From: JALORV01 sp963707445
Lineage (GTDB): Bacteria; Pseudomonadota; Gammaproteobacteria; Burkholderiales; Burkholderiaceae_F
Direction: 5' to 3'
DNA length: 64,000 nucleotides
Assembly (NCBI GenBank): GCA_963707445.1
Contig: CAVPPW010000001.1
Location: 62,001 to 126,000, forward strand
Of the stretch, positions 8,903-16,573 are shown in pieces; position 1 is the first letter of the stretch; the number at the start of each line of letters is the position of its first letter. The notes under the pieces are model-generated. The model was not told the origin of the DNA. It made no database searches and saw only the letters and a list, made by a program, of their open reading frames with translations. The translations under genes and the position numbers were made by a program.

Positions 8903-9943
8903 ATGGACACGAGCGCTGCAATGCACATCGGTCAGCCGCGCGCCGCATTGGGGCAAGTGGATGCCGACGACCCCGATGCATTCAACCACTGCTTTGCCGA
9001 AGTCAACGGCATTCGCATGCATTACATCGACGAGGGGCAGGGCCCGCTCGTCATTCTGCTGCATGGTTTTCCATACCTCTGGTACATGTGGCGGCGCCAG
9101 ATCGTGGCTTTGGCCGAGGCCGGCTTTCGGGTCGTCGTCCCCGATCAACGGGGATTTGGGCAAACCGATCGGCCAGATTCCATTGAAGCCTACGACATGA
9201 GTCAGTCAGTCGGAGACATGGTTGGCTTGATGGCGGCCCTGGGTGAAACGTCCGCGGTGATCGTCGGACACGACTTGGGCGCATGGGTGGCTCAAGCGGC
9301 GGCCATGCTGAGGCCGGATCTGTTCCGCGGCCTCGTGATGCTCAATACGCCGGTGCCACCGCGCGGAAAGGTCAAACCGACCGTCGGCTTGCGGGAAATG
9401 GCGAAGGGCAGGGTGTACCACCACCTGTACTTCCAGCAGATCGGTAAGCCGGATCGCGAGTTGGCCAGCGATCCGCGCAAGACATTGCGTAGCGTCTTCT
9501 ACTCGGTCTCCGGCAGCGCCGTCGGCGCCGAACGCTGGCGCCTGTTCATCGAACCCGGTGAGCCCATTCTCAACGCCTTCACTGAGCCGAAGGAGTTCCC
9601 GTCATGGTTGAGCGCACGGGCGATCGACTACTACGTCGATGAATACACGCGCACAGGATTTACCGGTGCCCTGAACTACTACCGCTGTCGCGACCGGAAC
9701 TGGGAAATCACGGCGTTTCTGGACGGCGCGGTGGTGCGCCAGCCGAGCATGTTCATCGGTGGCGCTGCCGACCCTTCCCTCGAACCGATCGAAATCCGCG
9801 GTCTCTACGACCGGCTCGACACCTATCTACCCGGACTGCAGAAGAAGGTGCTGCTACCCGGCGTGGGCCATAGCGCGGCGGAAGAACGCGCTGATCAAGT
9901 CAACGAATTGCTCCTGGAATTTCTCGAGCAGCTAGAGCGCTAG
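8903..9943 (+). CDS. Alpha/beta hydrolase, epoxide-hydrolase-like, copy 1
   Basis: Intact 346-residue alpha/beta hydrolase. It has the oxyanion motif HGFP (54-57), PDQRGFGQTDRP, the nucleophile-elbow sequence VGHDLGAW with Asp124 as nucleophile, and the C-terminal catalytic histidine in PGVGHSAAEER. An aspartate nucleophile with a tyrosine-rich cap (YYVDEYTRTGFTG) is typical of soluble epoxide hydrolases; dehalogenases and C-C hydrolases are less likely. It pairs with the copy at 35886-36926 and is divergent from an AraC regulator. The last 25 bases and the following GTTGTTCGGCTGTGAGG mark the end of the inverted repeat. Function in the island: hydration of an oxygenated intermediate, inferred. 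Confidence 0.85.
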   Translation: MDTSAAMHIGQPRAALGQVDADDPDAFNHCFAEVNGIRMHYIDEGQGPLVILLHGFPYLWYMWRRQIVALAEAGFRVVVPDQRGFGQTDRPDSIEAYDMSQSVGDMVGLMAALGETSAVIVGHDLGAWVAQAAAMLRPDLFRGLVMLNTPVPPRGKVKPTVGLREMAKGRVYHHLYFQQIGKPDRELASDPRKTLRSVFYSVSGSAVGAERWRLFIEPGEPILNAFTEPKEFPSWLSARAIDYYVDEYTRTGFTGALNYYRCRDRNWEITAFLDGAVVRQPSMFIGGAADPSLEPIEIRGLYDRLDTYLPGLQKKVLLPGVGHSAAEERADQVNELLLEFLEQLER

Positions 9944-10042
9944 CGTCCAGGTTGTTCGGCTGTGAGGCGTTGCGCCGGATCGTCTAGCAGGGCAGGTATG
10001 GACTGCGTCAGCGTTCGGATCATTTTTCAACTCGAGGTTCCA

Positions 10043-10158
10043 ATGCACACGCACTCGCTAGATGCGAAGCAGGGGTCTGCCGACAGCTACCTGTTCGGCC
10101 GCCGCCAGGCCTGGTTCGCCTTCGCGATGACGATCGCGCTGATGGTGGACCCCGTAGC
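10043..10158 (+). pseudogene. N-terminal relic of an MFS (spinster-type) transporter
   Basis: From ATG 10043 the translation begins MHTHSLDAKQG and continues YLFGRRQAWFAFAMTIALMV, which is the typical N-terminus and first membrane helix of spinster-like MFS permeases. Similarity stops after about 38 residues, where the sequence joins the 5' region of the NDH-2 gene. Presumably the remnant of a transporter once next to the hydrolase; the join is a rearrangement point. Confidence 0.5.
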
Positions 10159-10233
10159 GGGCGCGCGCGAGTTCACCAACATGTCACCGAGGAGCGGCGC
10201 GCCCAATCGGGCACGGCGCCGCCACATCGCATC

Positions 10234-11529
10234 GTGATCGTGGGCGGTGGAGCAGGCGGGCTCGAGTTGGCCACTCGGCTGGGTGACCAATTGGGCCGCC
10301 GCGGTGTGGCGCAGGTCATGCTGATCGAGAAGGCGCGCACGCATTTCTGGAAGCCGCACCTGCACGAGATCGCTGCCGGCACGGTCAATTTGCACGCGCA
10401 TGCGGTCGACTACCTCGCCCAATCGCACTGGCACGGCTTCCGCTATTGCATGGGGGAGATGACGGGCCTCGACCGGCAGCGGCGCGAGGTGCATGTGGCG
10501 CCCTACATCGATCCGGACGGAGGCGAGCACGTCACCGGCCCGCGCGTGTTCGGCTACGACACGCTCGTCATTGCCGTGGGCAGTCTCAACAACGACTTCG
10601 GCACGCCCGGCGTCCAGGAGCACGCGATCCGGCTGGAGACGCCCGAACAGGCGGTGCAATTTCACCGCCGGCTCGTCAACGCATGCATGCGCGCAAATGC
10701 ACAGAGCACCGCTCTTCGACCTGAGCAGTTACAGGTAGCCATCATTGGGGCCGGTGCAACGGGTGTGGAGTTGGCCGCCGAGTTGCACCACACCACGCGT
10801 ACCCTGGTGTCCTACGGCCTGGATCGCATCGATCCCGAGCGCGACATCAGCCTCAACCTGATCGAGGCCGGTCCGCGCGTGCTGAGCGCGCTGCCCGAGC
10901 GCATGTCCGCAGCGGCCACACAGTTGCTCGAGAAGATCGGCGTTCGCGTGCGGACCCGCGCCAGGGTGACCGCCGTCACCGCGACCGGTGTGCAGCTCGC
11001 GAACGGAGAGACCGTTCCCGCTGAGCTGGTGGTGTGGGCCGCCGGCGTCAAAGCGCCGGCATTCCTCGCCCAACTCGACGGCCTGGAAAGCAATGGCATC
11101 AACCAGCTTGTCGTGAAGCCCACGCTGCAGACCACCGGAGACGACGCCATTTTCGCCATCGGGGACTGCGCCGCCGCGCCTTGGATCGGACAAGACGGCA
11201 ACGTGCCGCCGCGCGCACAGGTGGCGCACCAGCAGGCCGCGCACGTGCTTCGGCAGATCAACGGTCTTTTGCGCGGCAAGCCAATGAAGCCTTGGCGCTA
11301 CCGCGATTTCGGCTCCCTGGTGTCACTCGGCAAGCACACGACCGTGGGCAACCTGATGGGACGGCTCGTTGGCGGCAACCTGTGGATCGAAGGCCTCTTC
11401 GCGCGCGCGATGTATACGTCGCTCTACAAGATGCACGAGGTGGCCTTGCATGGTGCGTGGAAGACCGCGCTCCGTACTGCGGCGCGCTTCATTTTCCGGC
11501 GGACGGTGGCGCGGGTGAAGCTGCATTGA
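10234..11529 (+). CDS. ndh: Type II NADH dehydrogenase (NDH-2)
   Basis: A 431-residue FAD-dependent NADH:quinone oxidoreductase. The FAD dinucleotide fold is VGGGAGGLELA at the very start, the NADH fold is IIGAGATGVELAAELH (around 170-185), FAD-binding AIGDCA lies near 310, and the C-terminus has the amphipathic membrane-anchoring region of the family. It moves electrons from NADH to quinone without proton pumping. The conserved block RIVIVGGG begins before the only available start (GTG 10234), and no ATG, GTG or TTG lies in frame just upstream, so the N-terminus has probably been clipped by the rearrangement that left the MFS relic. It has no counterpart in the other arm. Confidence 0.85.
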   Translation: MIVGGGAGGLELATRLGDQLGRRGVAQVMLIEKARTHFWKPHLHEIAAGTVNLHAHAVDYLAQSHWHGFRYCMGEMTGLDRQRREVHVAPYIDPDGGEHVTGPRVFGYDTLVIAVGSLNNDFGTPGVQEHAIRLETPEQAVQFHRRLVNACMRANAQSTALRPEQLQVAIIGAGATGVELAAELHHTTRTLVSYGLDRIDPERDISLNLIEAGPRVLSALPERMSAAATQLLEKIGVRVRTRARVTAVTATGVQLANGETVPAELVVWAAGVKAPAFLAQLDGLESNGINQLVVKPTLQTTGDDAIFAIGDCAAAPWIGQDGNVPPRAQVAHQQAAHVLRQINGLLRGKPMKPWRYRDFGSLVSLGKHTTVGNLMGRLVGGNLWIEGLFARAMYTSLYKMHEVALHGAWKTALRTAARFIFRRTVARVKLH

Positions 11530-11558
11530 TGCCACGGACGGACACACGAGGTCGGCGC

Positions 11559-11803
11559 CTAGGCTGTCCAACGCACCATCGCAAGCACGAGGGCCGCGAG
11601 GAAGATGGTTTCGCCGACCATCAGCACGACGGGCTTCAAGCCTACGTCGACAATTTCGCGCGACTGTGTCTTCATGCCGATCGCGGCGATCGCCGCTACC
11701 AGGCATCCGCGCGAGGTATTGCCTCCGGACTCAGCCAGCGCATCGGCAGCCAGCCGCTGCTGTTGACGGCGACCAGCAGCGCGATGGCAGCGATCTGCCG
11801 GAC
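11559..11803 (-). pseudogene. C-terminal relic of YeiH family putative exporter
   Basis: Directly after the ligase stop the minus strand reads LLVAVNSSGWLP, then in the next phase SGGNTSRGCLVAAIAAIGMK and KPVVLMVGETIFLAALVLAM, ending at 11559. This is the C-terminal third of a YeiH/UPF0324 membrane protein, with the N-terminal part missing. A shorter relic of the same gene follows the ligase in copy 2 (33375-33463), so the loss of the N-terminal part predates or accompanied the duplication. Confidence 0.6.
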
Positions 11804-13432
11804 TCAGGCTGTCGGCAGCCGGTATTCCCGGAACATCTCGCGCAACCGCTGCTTCAGCATCTTCCCCGTGGCGCCCAATGGAATGCTGTCGACGAACGCG
11901 ACGTCGTCCGGCGTCCACCACTTGGCGATCTTGCCTTCGTAGAACTTCAGCAACTCCTCGCGCGTGACTTCGGCGCCGGCTTTCTTCTGCACAACCAGCA
12001 GCGGGCGCTCGTCCCACTTCGGATGGCGCACGCCGATGCACGCGGCCATCGCCACCGCCGGGTGGGCCATTGCGATGTTTTCGAGGTCGATCGATCCGAT
12101 CCACTCGCCGCCGGACTTGATCACGTCCTTGCTGCGGTCGGTGATCTGCATGAACCCTTCGGCGTCGATCGTCGCGACGTCGCCCGTCGGGAACCAGCCG
12201 TCGACGAGCGGATCACCGCCTTCGTGCTTGAAGTAGGCGGAAATGACCCAGGGGCCGCGCACCATTAGGTCGCCCGAAGTCCGGCCGTCGCGGGGGAGTT
12301 CGCCGCCATTCTCGTCCACGATCTTCATGTCGATGCCGTACAGCGACCGCCCCTGCTTCGTCTGCAGTGCCCGGCGTTGCGCCGCGTCCAGGTTCACATG
12401 CTTGCCCTTGAGCTTCCCCAGCGTGCCGATCGGGCTCAGCTCGGTCATTCCCCACGCGTGGATGACCTGGACGCCGTACTTGTCTTCGAAGGCATCCATC
12501 ATTGCCGGCGGGCAGGTCGCTCCGCCGATGATGGTGCGCTTCATGGTGCTGAACTTCAGGTCGTTCGCTTCGACATGCGCCAGCAAGCCCTGCCAGACGG
12601 TCGGCACGCCTGCCGACATGGTCACGCGTTCGGTTTCGAACAGGTCGTACAGCGACTTGCCATCCAGCCATGGGCCGGGGAACACCAGCTTGGCGCCCAC
12701 CATGCAGGCAACATAGGGCAGACCCCAGGCGTTGACGTGGAACATCGGCACAACCGGCAGAATCGTGTCGCGCGAAGCGCAGTCGAACGAATCCGGCAAT
12801 GCGCTGGCGTAGGTGTGTAACACCGTGGATCGGTGGCTGTACAGCGCGCCCTTGGGGTTGCCGGTGGTGCCCGACGTGTAGCACAGCGACGAAGCAGTGT
12901 TTTCGTCAAACGTCGGCCACGTGAATTCCGGGGAATGCGTGTCGATCAGGTCCTCGTAGCACAACAGGTTCGGCACTTTGCTCGATGCCGGCATGTGCGC
13001 GCGGTCGGTCATTGCAACGAATGCCTTGATGGTTTTCACGCGCGGGGCGATCTCCTCGACCAGCGGCAGGAAAGTGAGGTCGAAGAAGAGGACGGTGTCC
13101 TCCGCATGATCGGCGATCCACACGACCTGGTCCGGATGCAACCTGGGATTCAGCGTGTGCAGCACGGCGCCGGAACCCGACACGGCGTAGTACAGCTCCA
13201 TGTGACGGTAGCCGTTCCATGCAAGCGTCGCGACACGATCACCGAAGCGGATACCTTTCGCGGCCAGCGCGTTGGCCATGCGGCGCGAGCGCTGGGCGAG
13301 GTCGCTGTAAGTCTGGCGATGCACGTCGCCTTCGACGCGGCGCGAGACGATTTCCTGGTCGCCATGGTTACGCTCCGCGTGGGTGAGGAGCGTCGAGATC
13401 AGCAGCGGCTGCTGCATCATCATTGCGTTCAT
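11804..13432 (-). CDS. AlkK-type fatty-acid/acyl-CoA ligase, intact copy
   Basis: Intact 542-residue AMP-forming acyl-CoA ligase. The P-loop-like AMP motif YTSGTTGNPKG is at 185-195, the adenine motif is VIHAWGMTE, the hinge region is FPTGDVATID...DRSKDVIKSGGEWI, and the catalytic lysine lies in GATGKMLKQRLR. The order and length match medium-chain AlkK-like ligases, which activate alkanoates or aryl-alkanoates with CoA. The ATG at 13432 follows AGGAGC. It sits at the end of a unit that once contained aconitase X upstream. The twin at 31744 carries an internal frameshift, so this is the working copy if those indels are real. Confidence 0.9.
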   Translation of the reverse strand: MNAMMMQQPLLISTLLTHAERNHGDQEIVSRRVEGDVHRQTYSDLAQRSRRMANALAAKGIRFGDRVATLAWNGYRHMELYYAVSGSGAVLHTLNPRLHPDQVVWIADHAEDTVLFFDLTFLPLVEEIAPRVKTIKAFVAMTDRAHMPASSKVPNLLCYEDLIDTHSPEFTWPTFDENTASSLCYTSGTTGNPKGALYSHRSTVLHTYASALPDSFDCASRDTILPVVPMFHVNAWGLPYVACMVGAKLVFPGPWLDGKSLYDLFETERVTMSAGVPTVWQGLLAHVEANDLKFSTMKRTIIGGATCPPAMMDAFEDKYGVQVIHAWGMTELSPIGTLGKLKGKHVNLDAAQRRALQTKQGRSLYGIDMKIVDENGGELPRDGRTSGDLMVRGPWVISAYFKHEGGDPLVDGWFPTGDVATIDAEGFMQITDRSKDVIKSGGEWIGSIDLENIAMAHPAVAMAACIGVRHPKWDERPLLVVQKKAGAEVTREELLKFYEGKIAKWWTPDDVAFVDSIPLGATGKMLKQRLREMFREYRLPTA

Positions 13433-13440
13433 GGTGGCTC

Positions 13441-13626
13441 CTATGCCAGCGGGTGGAGACGAACCGGCCAGTCACGGCTGCGTAGATGAGGTGGGGAACC
13501 GCACCGAAGTGCCAGCCCTGTCCGAGGCCGCCGCCGAGCTTGACGTACTTGAAGCTGTTCGTCGCGACGTTGAGGTCGTGGCTCCAGTTGCGCACCGGGT
13601 TCATGCCCATGCGCGTGGAGTGATAG
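13441..13626 (-). pseudogene. C-terminal relic of aconitase-X large subunit
   Basis: The minus strand encodes IYHSTRMGMNPVRNWSHDLN and KLGGGLGQGWHFGAVP, matching the tail of the gene at 31113-31735. Everything upstream of this block is gone. Even the stop is damaged: one missing base turns RWQ-stop into RWHRSHH, which reads into the ligase start region. Clearly non-functional. Confidence 0.8.
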
Positions 13627-13756
13627 ATCATCGTCGCCTTTGACGCTGATTTCAACAGTATCGACTGCGGGGCGGAGGACCTGGCCGGGCCGCTTCCATC
13701 CGCAGATCCGGTCATGGCGCGCGATATGCACGCCAGTATCTGGATGCAATGATCTC
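13627..13756 (+). pseudogene. Internal relic of AraC regulator 2
   Basis: The plus strand encodes FDADFNSIDCGAEDLAGPLP and SADPVMA, matching the middle of the AraC gene at 27472-28469. Both ends are lost: one joins aconitase-X tail sequence at about 13626, the other stops near 13756 before the flavin reductase gene. Confidence 0.8.
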
Positions 13757-13809
13757 CCGGGCGGTTAGGCGCGTATACCGCTCGCCATCATCGTCTTCGG
13801 CATGAAGGG

Positions 13810-14823
13810 TCAGGTCGATGAATCTCCGGTCGCTCCGCCCGCGCCCCACACGTTGTTCTCGCGCCAGATGTTTTCCTTGCGCCAGTGGTCCGGCAAGCCG
13901 CGCCCGGTGGACCGGATCACCCGCTTGAGCAGCAGCTTGAGCAGCCGCGCCTCGTTGAAGTCGAGCTCGCCCGCCGCGTCGGCCTCGGCGGACTTGCCGG
14001 CCGCCATCAACTCGATCGCATAACGACGCCCGACCTCGGTGAAGCGGACCTGCTCACCGCCTTCAACGACGATCAGTTTGCGTTCGGCGAGGGTGGCGAA
14101 ATGTTCGTTGCCGACGCGGTGGCCGCTGAAAGCGACCATGCGGCTCAGCTCGGTCACGCTGCGTCCTTCGCCCGCGCTCAACGCCGACAGGATGTTGTAG
14201 TGAATGTCGTCGAGCCCCTGCCGCTCCACTTCGGCACGCAGCGGCATCAGCATTTGGAAGTAGGCGCGGCCGAGCAGGAAGCCGAGCCAGTCGTCGCCGA
14301 AGTTCGAGCTGGCGTCCTCGGTGTCTTCGGCCTTCTTCTTCATGAGCAGGCCGTAGTTGCCGCCATGGAAGACCAGCGGCGCGCGGCCGAAGCTGTCGAA
14401 CGCCACCACCTCGCCGACGAAGATCACGTGGTCGCCGCCGTCGTGGCGATACGACGTGCGGCATTCGAATCGCGCTGAGCAACCGGCGAGCAGCGGGATG
14501 TCACCGTGACCGCGTTCGACGGCAACGCCTGCGAAGCGGTCGATGCCGCGCTTGGCGAACTGGTTCGAGACATGCTCCTGGTCCGACGCCAGGATATGAA
14601 CCGCAAAGTGTTCGGCGGCCATGAACGCTGCAGCGATCGACGACTTGCGGTCGAGGCTCCACAGCACCATCGGCGGATCGAGCGAGACCGAATTGAAGCT
14701 GTTGGCCGTCAGGCCGACGTCCTCGCCCTTCACGCCACGCGTGGTGACCACCGTGACGCCGGTGGTGAACGAGCCCAAGGCATTGCGGAACTGCTTGGAA
14801 TCGATGGTCGTAGTGTTGGTCAT
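13810..14823 (-). CDS. Flavin reductase with C-terminal MarR-like domain, intact copy
   Basis: Intact 337-residue protein. Residues 1-170 form the HpaC/FMN-binding split-barrel domain: FRNALGSFTTGVTVVTTRG, LTANSFNSVSLDPPMVLWSL and HVIFVGEVVAF are characteristic. Residues 190-300 look like a MarR winged helix (LDDIHYNILSAL...SVTELSRMVAFSGHRVG). The same architecture occurs in the C1 reductase of Acinetobacter p-hydroxyphenylacetate hydroxylase, where the MarR-like part senses the aromatic effector. It would supply reduced FMN or FAD to a monooxygenase, but none is encoded in the window. It is the last gene of the CMD-BKACE-MFS-Rieske operon. A frameshifted twin lies at 26415-27429. Confidence 0.85.
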   Translation of the reverse strand: MTNTTTIDSKQFRNALGSFTTGVTVVTTRGVKGEDVGLTANSFNSVSLDPPMVLWSLDRKSSIAAAFMAAEHFAVHILASDQEHVSNQFAKRGIDRFAGVAVERGHGDIPLLAGCSARFECRTSYRHDGGDHVIFVGEVVAFDSFGRAPLVFHGGNYGLLMKKKAEDTEDASSNFGDDWLGFLLGRAYFQMLMPLRAEVERQGLDDIHYNILSALSAGEGRSVTELSRMVAFSGHRVGNEHFATLAERKLIVVEGGEQVRFTEVGRRYAIELMAAGKSAEADAAGELDFNEARLLKLLLKRVIRSTGRGLPDHWRKENIWRENNVWGAGGATGDSST

Positions 14824-14908
14824 GTCGTCCTCTTTGGGCGCGGGGACCGCTCGCGGCCGAGGCCCGTCTCATATGCCGCTTCGCGGCCTTCACTACTCGG
14901 CTGAAGGA

Positions 14909-15241
14909 TCAGACGCGGGGCTGGAAGTCCTCATCGTCAGGGCTGAGCATCACGATCCCGCCCACGACCTGCACCGCGTAGCGCTTTGCTTCCAACGTCG
15001 GCACGCTCGGTTGGCAGGCGCCGTCCAGGTTGAACTTCAGTCCGTGCACCGGGCAGGTGACGCGCGTGCCTTCCAGCTTGCCGTTGCTGAGTGAGCCGCC
15101 CTGGTGCGGGCAGCTGTCGTCGATGGCGTACACCGCGTCCCCGATCCTGAACACGGCCAGGTCGAGCCCGGCCTTGCAGACGCGTCGCCCGCGGCCCTCG
15201 CGCAGAGCGCTCAGCTCGATCAGTGGGATCGGCGTGCTCAT
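14909..15241 (-). CDS. Rieske-type [2Fe-2S] ferredoxin
   Basis: A 110-residue Rieske domain with both ligand pairs: C44-P-H46 (DSCPHQGG) and C63-P-V-H66 (TCPVHGLKF). This size fits a stand-alone ferredoxin that feeds electrons to a Rieske oxygenase or is used in assimilatory redox steps. ATG 15241 is chosen over the longer frame (15295) because it follows GGTGA and starts just before the domain. It lies 37 bases downstream of the MFS gene and 85 bases upstream of the flavin reductase. No Rieske oxygenase alpha subunit is present in the window, so its partner is unknown. Confidence 0.85.
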   Translation of the reverse strand: MSTPIPLIELSALREGRGRRVCKAGLDLAVFRIGDAVYAIDDSCPHQGGSLSNGKLEGTRVTCPVHGLKFNLDGACQPSVPTLEAKRYAVQVVGGIVMLSPDDEDFQPRV

Positions 15242-15278
15242 CGGATCACCATGTGGCTTCTCGCGATGCCCATGATTC

Positions 15279-16541
15279 TCAGTGCGCAACGACACCGCGC
15301 GGCGCTGCCTTGACGCGCGGGCCCCGTGCGGCGAGCGCGAAGAACACCGCGCCGGCGATGACGATCAGGTCGGTGCCGATCAGCACGGTGGTCAACGGGT
15401 GCGTCGAGCCGGCGGCCGCAAGGCGGTCGCTGACAGCGCCGGCCGCGGCGTTGCCGATCGCGATGGCAAAGACGTTGAGCACCAACATCGTGAAACCGGT
15501 GACCGTGGAACGCATCTGTACAGGCGTCAGTCCCTGAATCAATGCCAGCGCGGGCCCATACAGCGCGAGCGGCAGGAAAAAGGCGGCGCACATCCCCGTA
15601 TAGAACAGTATCGAGCCGGGCTCGGCGAACCGATACGCGAGCATCAGCGGACCGCACAGCAGGACGAGCAGGGCCATGAACCCGGCGTGGCCGCCCTTGA
15701 TGTAGTGCGCCAGGCGATCGCTCAGCACGCCGCCGACGACCGACCCCAGCACGCCGAAGGCCAGGCCGATCACGCCAATCTGGCGGGCAATGCCGGCAGC
15801 ATCAAAGCCGCGTTCGCGCACCAGCCACAGCTGTGTGAAATATATCCCGACGAATACCAGATGCGCCAAGACGAAGCCGATGATCGTGAACATCACGGTC
15901 GGGCTCGCACGCACGGCACCGAGCACGGCACGCATCTGCTGGAAGAACGGCGCTCCGTGTTCGGCAGCACTGCCATCGCGGCGGTCTTTCAGCAGGAGGG
16001 CCGGCAGCGCGAGCACGGCACCGATGATGCCGAGTACCGTGAAGGTACTGCGCCAGCCGAACGTTGCGCCGACCGTGCCGGCGAGCAGGAAGGCGAGGCC
16101 GACGCCGAGAGGAATGCCCATGAAGAACACGCCCATCGCACCGCCGCGCCGGTCCTCGCGGAACAATTCAGCCAATAGCGAAACGGCCGCAGGCACCAGC
16201 GCCGCTTCGCCGGTGGCGACGAAGAAGCGCGCTGCGACCATCTGCTCGAAGTTCTGCGCGGCGCCGGAGGCCGCGGTACAGACGCTCCAGATCAGGATCC
16301 CTGCGGCGATTACCTTCGTGCGGCTGAAGCGGTCGGCGAGCGAGCCCATAAACACGGCCATGACGCCGAAGCTCAGCACCCACACCGCGCCGGCGAGGAA
16401 GCCGTACTGCGCATTGGTGATGCCGAGTTCGCCGGTGATCTGCGGCGAGAAGCCGAGCAGCATGTTCCGATCGATGTGCGCGATCACGTGGACTACGAGC
16501 AGGAAAGCGAGCACGGCTCGTGGACTGTCTTTCCATCGCAT
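15279..16541 (-). CDS. MFS transporter (spinster-like)
   Basis: A 420-residue major facilitator protein with about 12 hydrophobic segments. The N-terminus (AFLLVVHVIAHIDRNMLLGF), the loop GSLADRFSRTKVIA after helix 2-3 and the 4-5 region GEAALVPAAVSLLAELF are typical of the spinster/anion-cation symporter branch that imports organic acids and aromatic acids. It lies within a minus-strand operon, 32 bases after BKACE and 37 bases before the Rieske gene, so it most likely imports the substrate or an intermediate of this pathway. The precise ligand cannot be read from the sequence. Confidence 0.85.
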   Translation of the reverse strand: MRWKDSPRAVLAFLLVVHVIAHIDRNMLLGFSPQITGELGITNAQYGFLAGAVWVLSFGVMAVFMGSLADRFSRTKVIAAGILIWSVCTAASGAAQNFEQMVAARFFVATGEAALVPAAVSLLAELFREDRRGGAMGVFFMGIPLGVGLAFLLAGTVGATFGWRSTFTVLGIIGAVLALPALLLKDRRDGSAAEHGAPFFQQMRAVLGAVRASPTVMFTIIGFVLAHLVFVGIYFTQLWLVRERGFDAAGIARQIGVIGLAFGVLGSVVGGVLSDRLAHYIKGGHAGFMALLVLLCGPLMLAYRFAEPGSILFYTGMCAAFFLPLALYGPALALIQGLTPVQMRSTVTGFTMLVLNVFAIAIGNAAAGAVSDRLAAAGSTHPLTTVLIGTDLIVIAGAVFFALAARGPRVKAAPRGVVAH

Positions 16542-16573
16542 GGTTAGTCTCCTCGGCTCGGGAACGCGATCGA

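Larger units (their letters stand above)
5713..9967. repeat. Inverted repeat arm 1a (pairs with 35862-40056)
   Basis: From about 5713 to 9967 the sequence matches the reverse complement of about 35862-40056 almost continuously, covering cupin, TauD, AraC and hydrolase genes plus their intergenic regions and the two downstream hairpins. Identity is high but not perfect, with many point changes and small indels. The match stops sharply at both ends: beyond GGTTGTTCGGCTGTGAGG the two copies are unrelated. Confidence 0.85.
11717..13626. repeat. Inverted repeat arm 1b (pairs with 31547-33463)
   Basis: Near-identical, inverted match to 31547-33463, covering the YeiH relic edge, the whole ligase and the C-terminal 60 codons of the aconitase-X gene. 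It ends at 13626 at a deletion junction with AraC-derived sequence. Confidence 0.8.
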
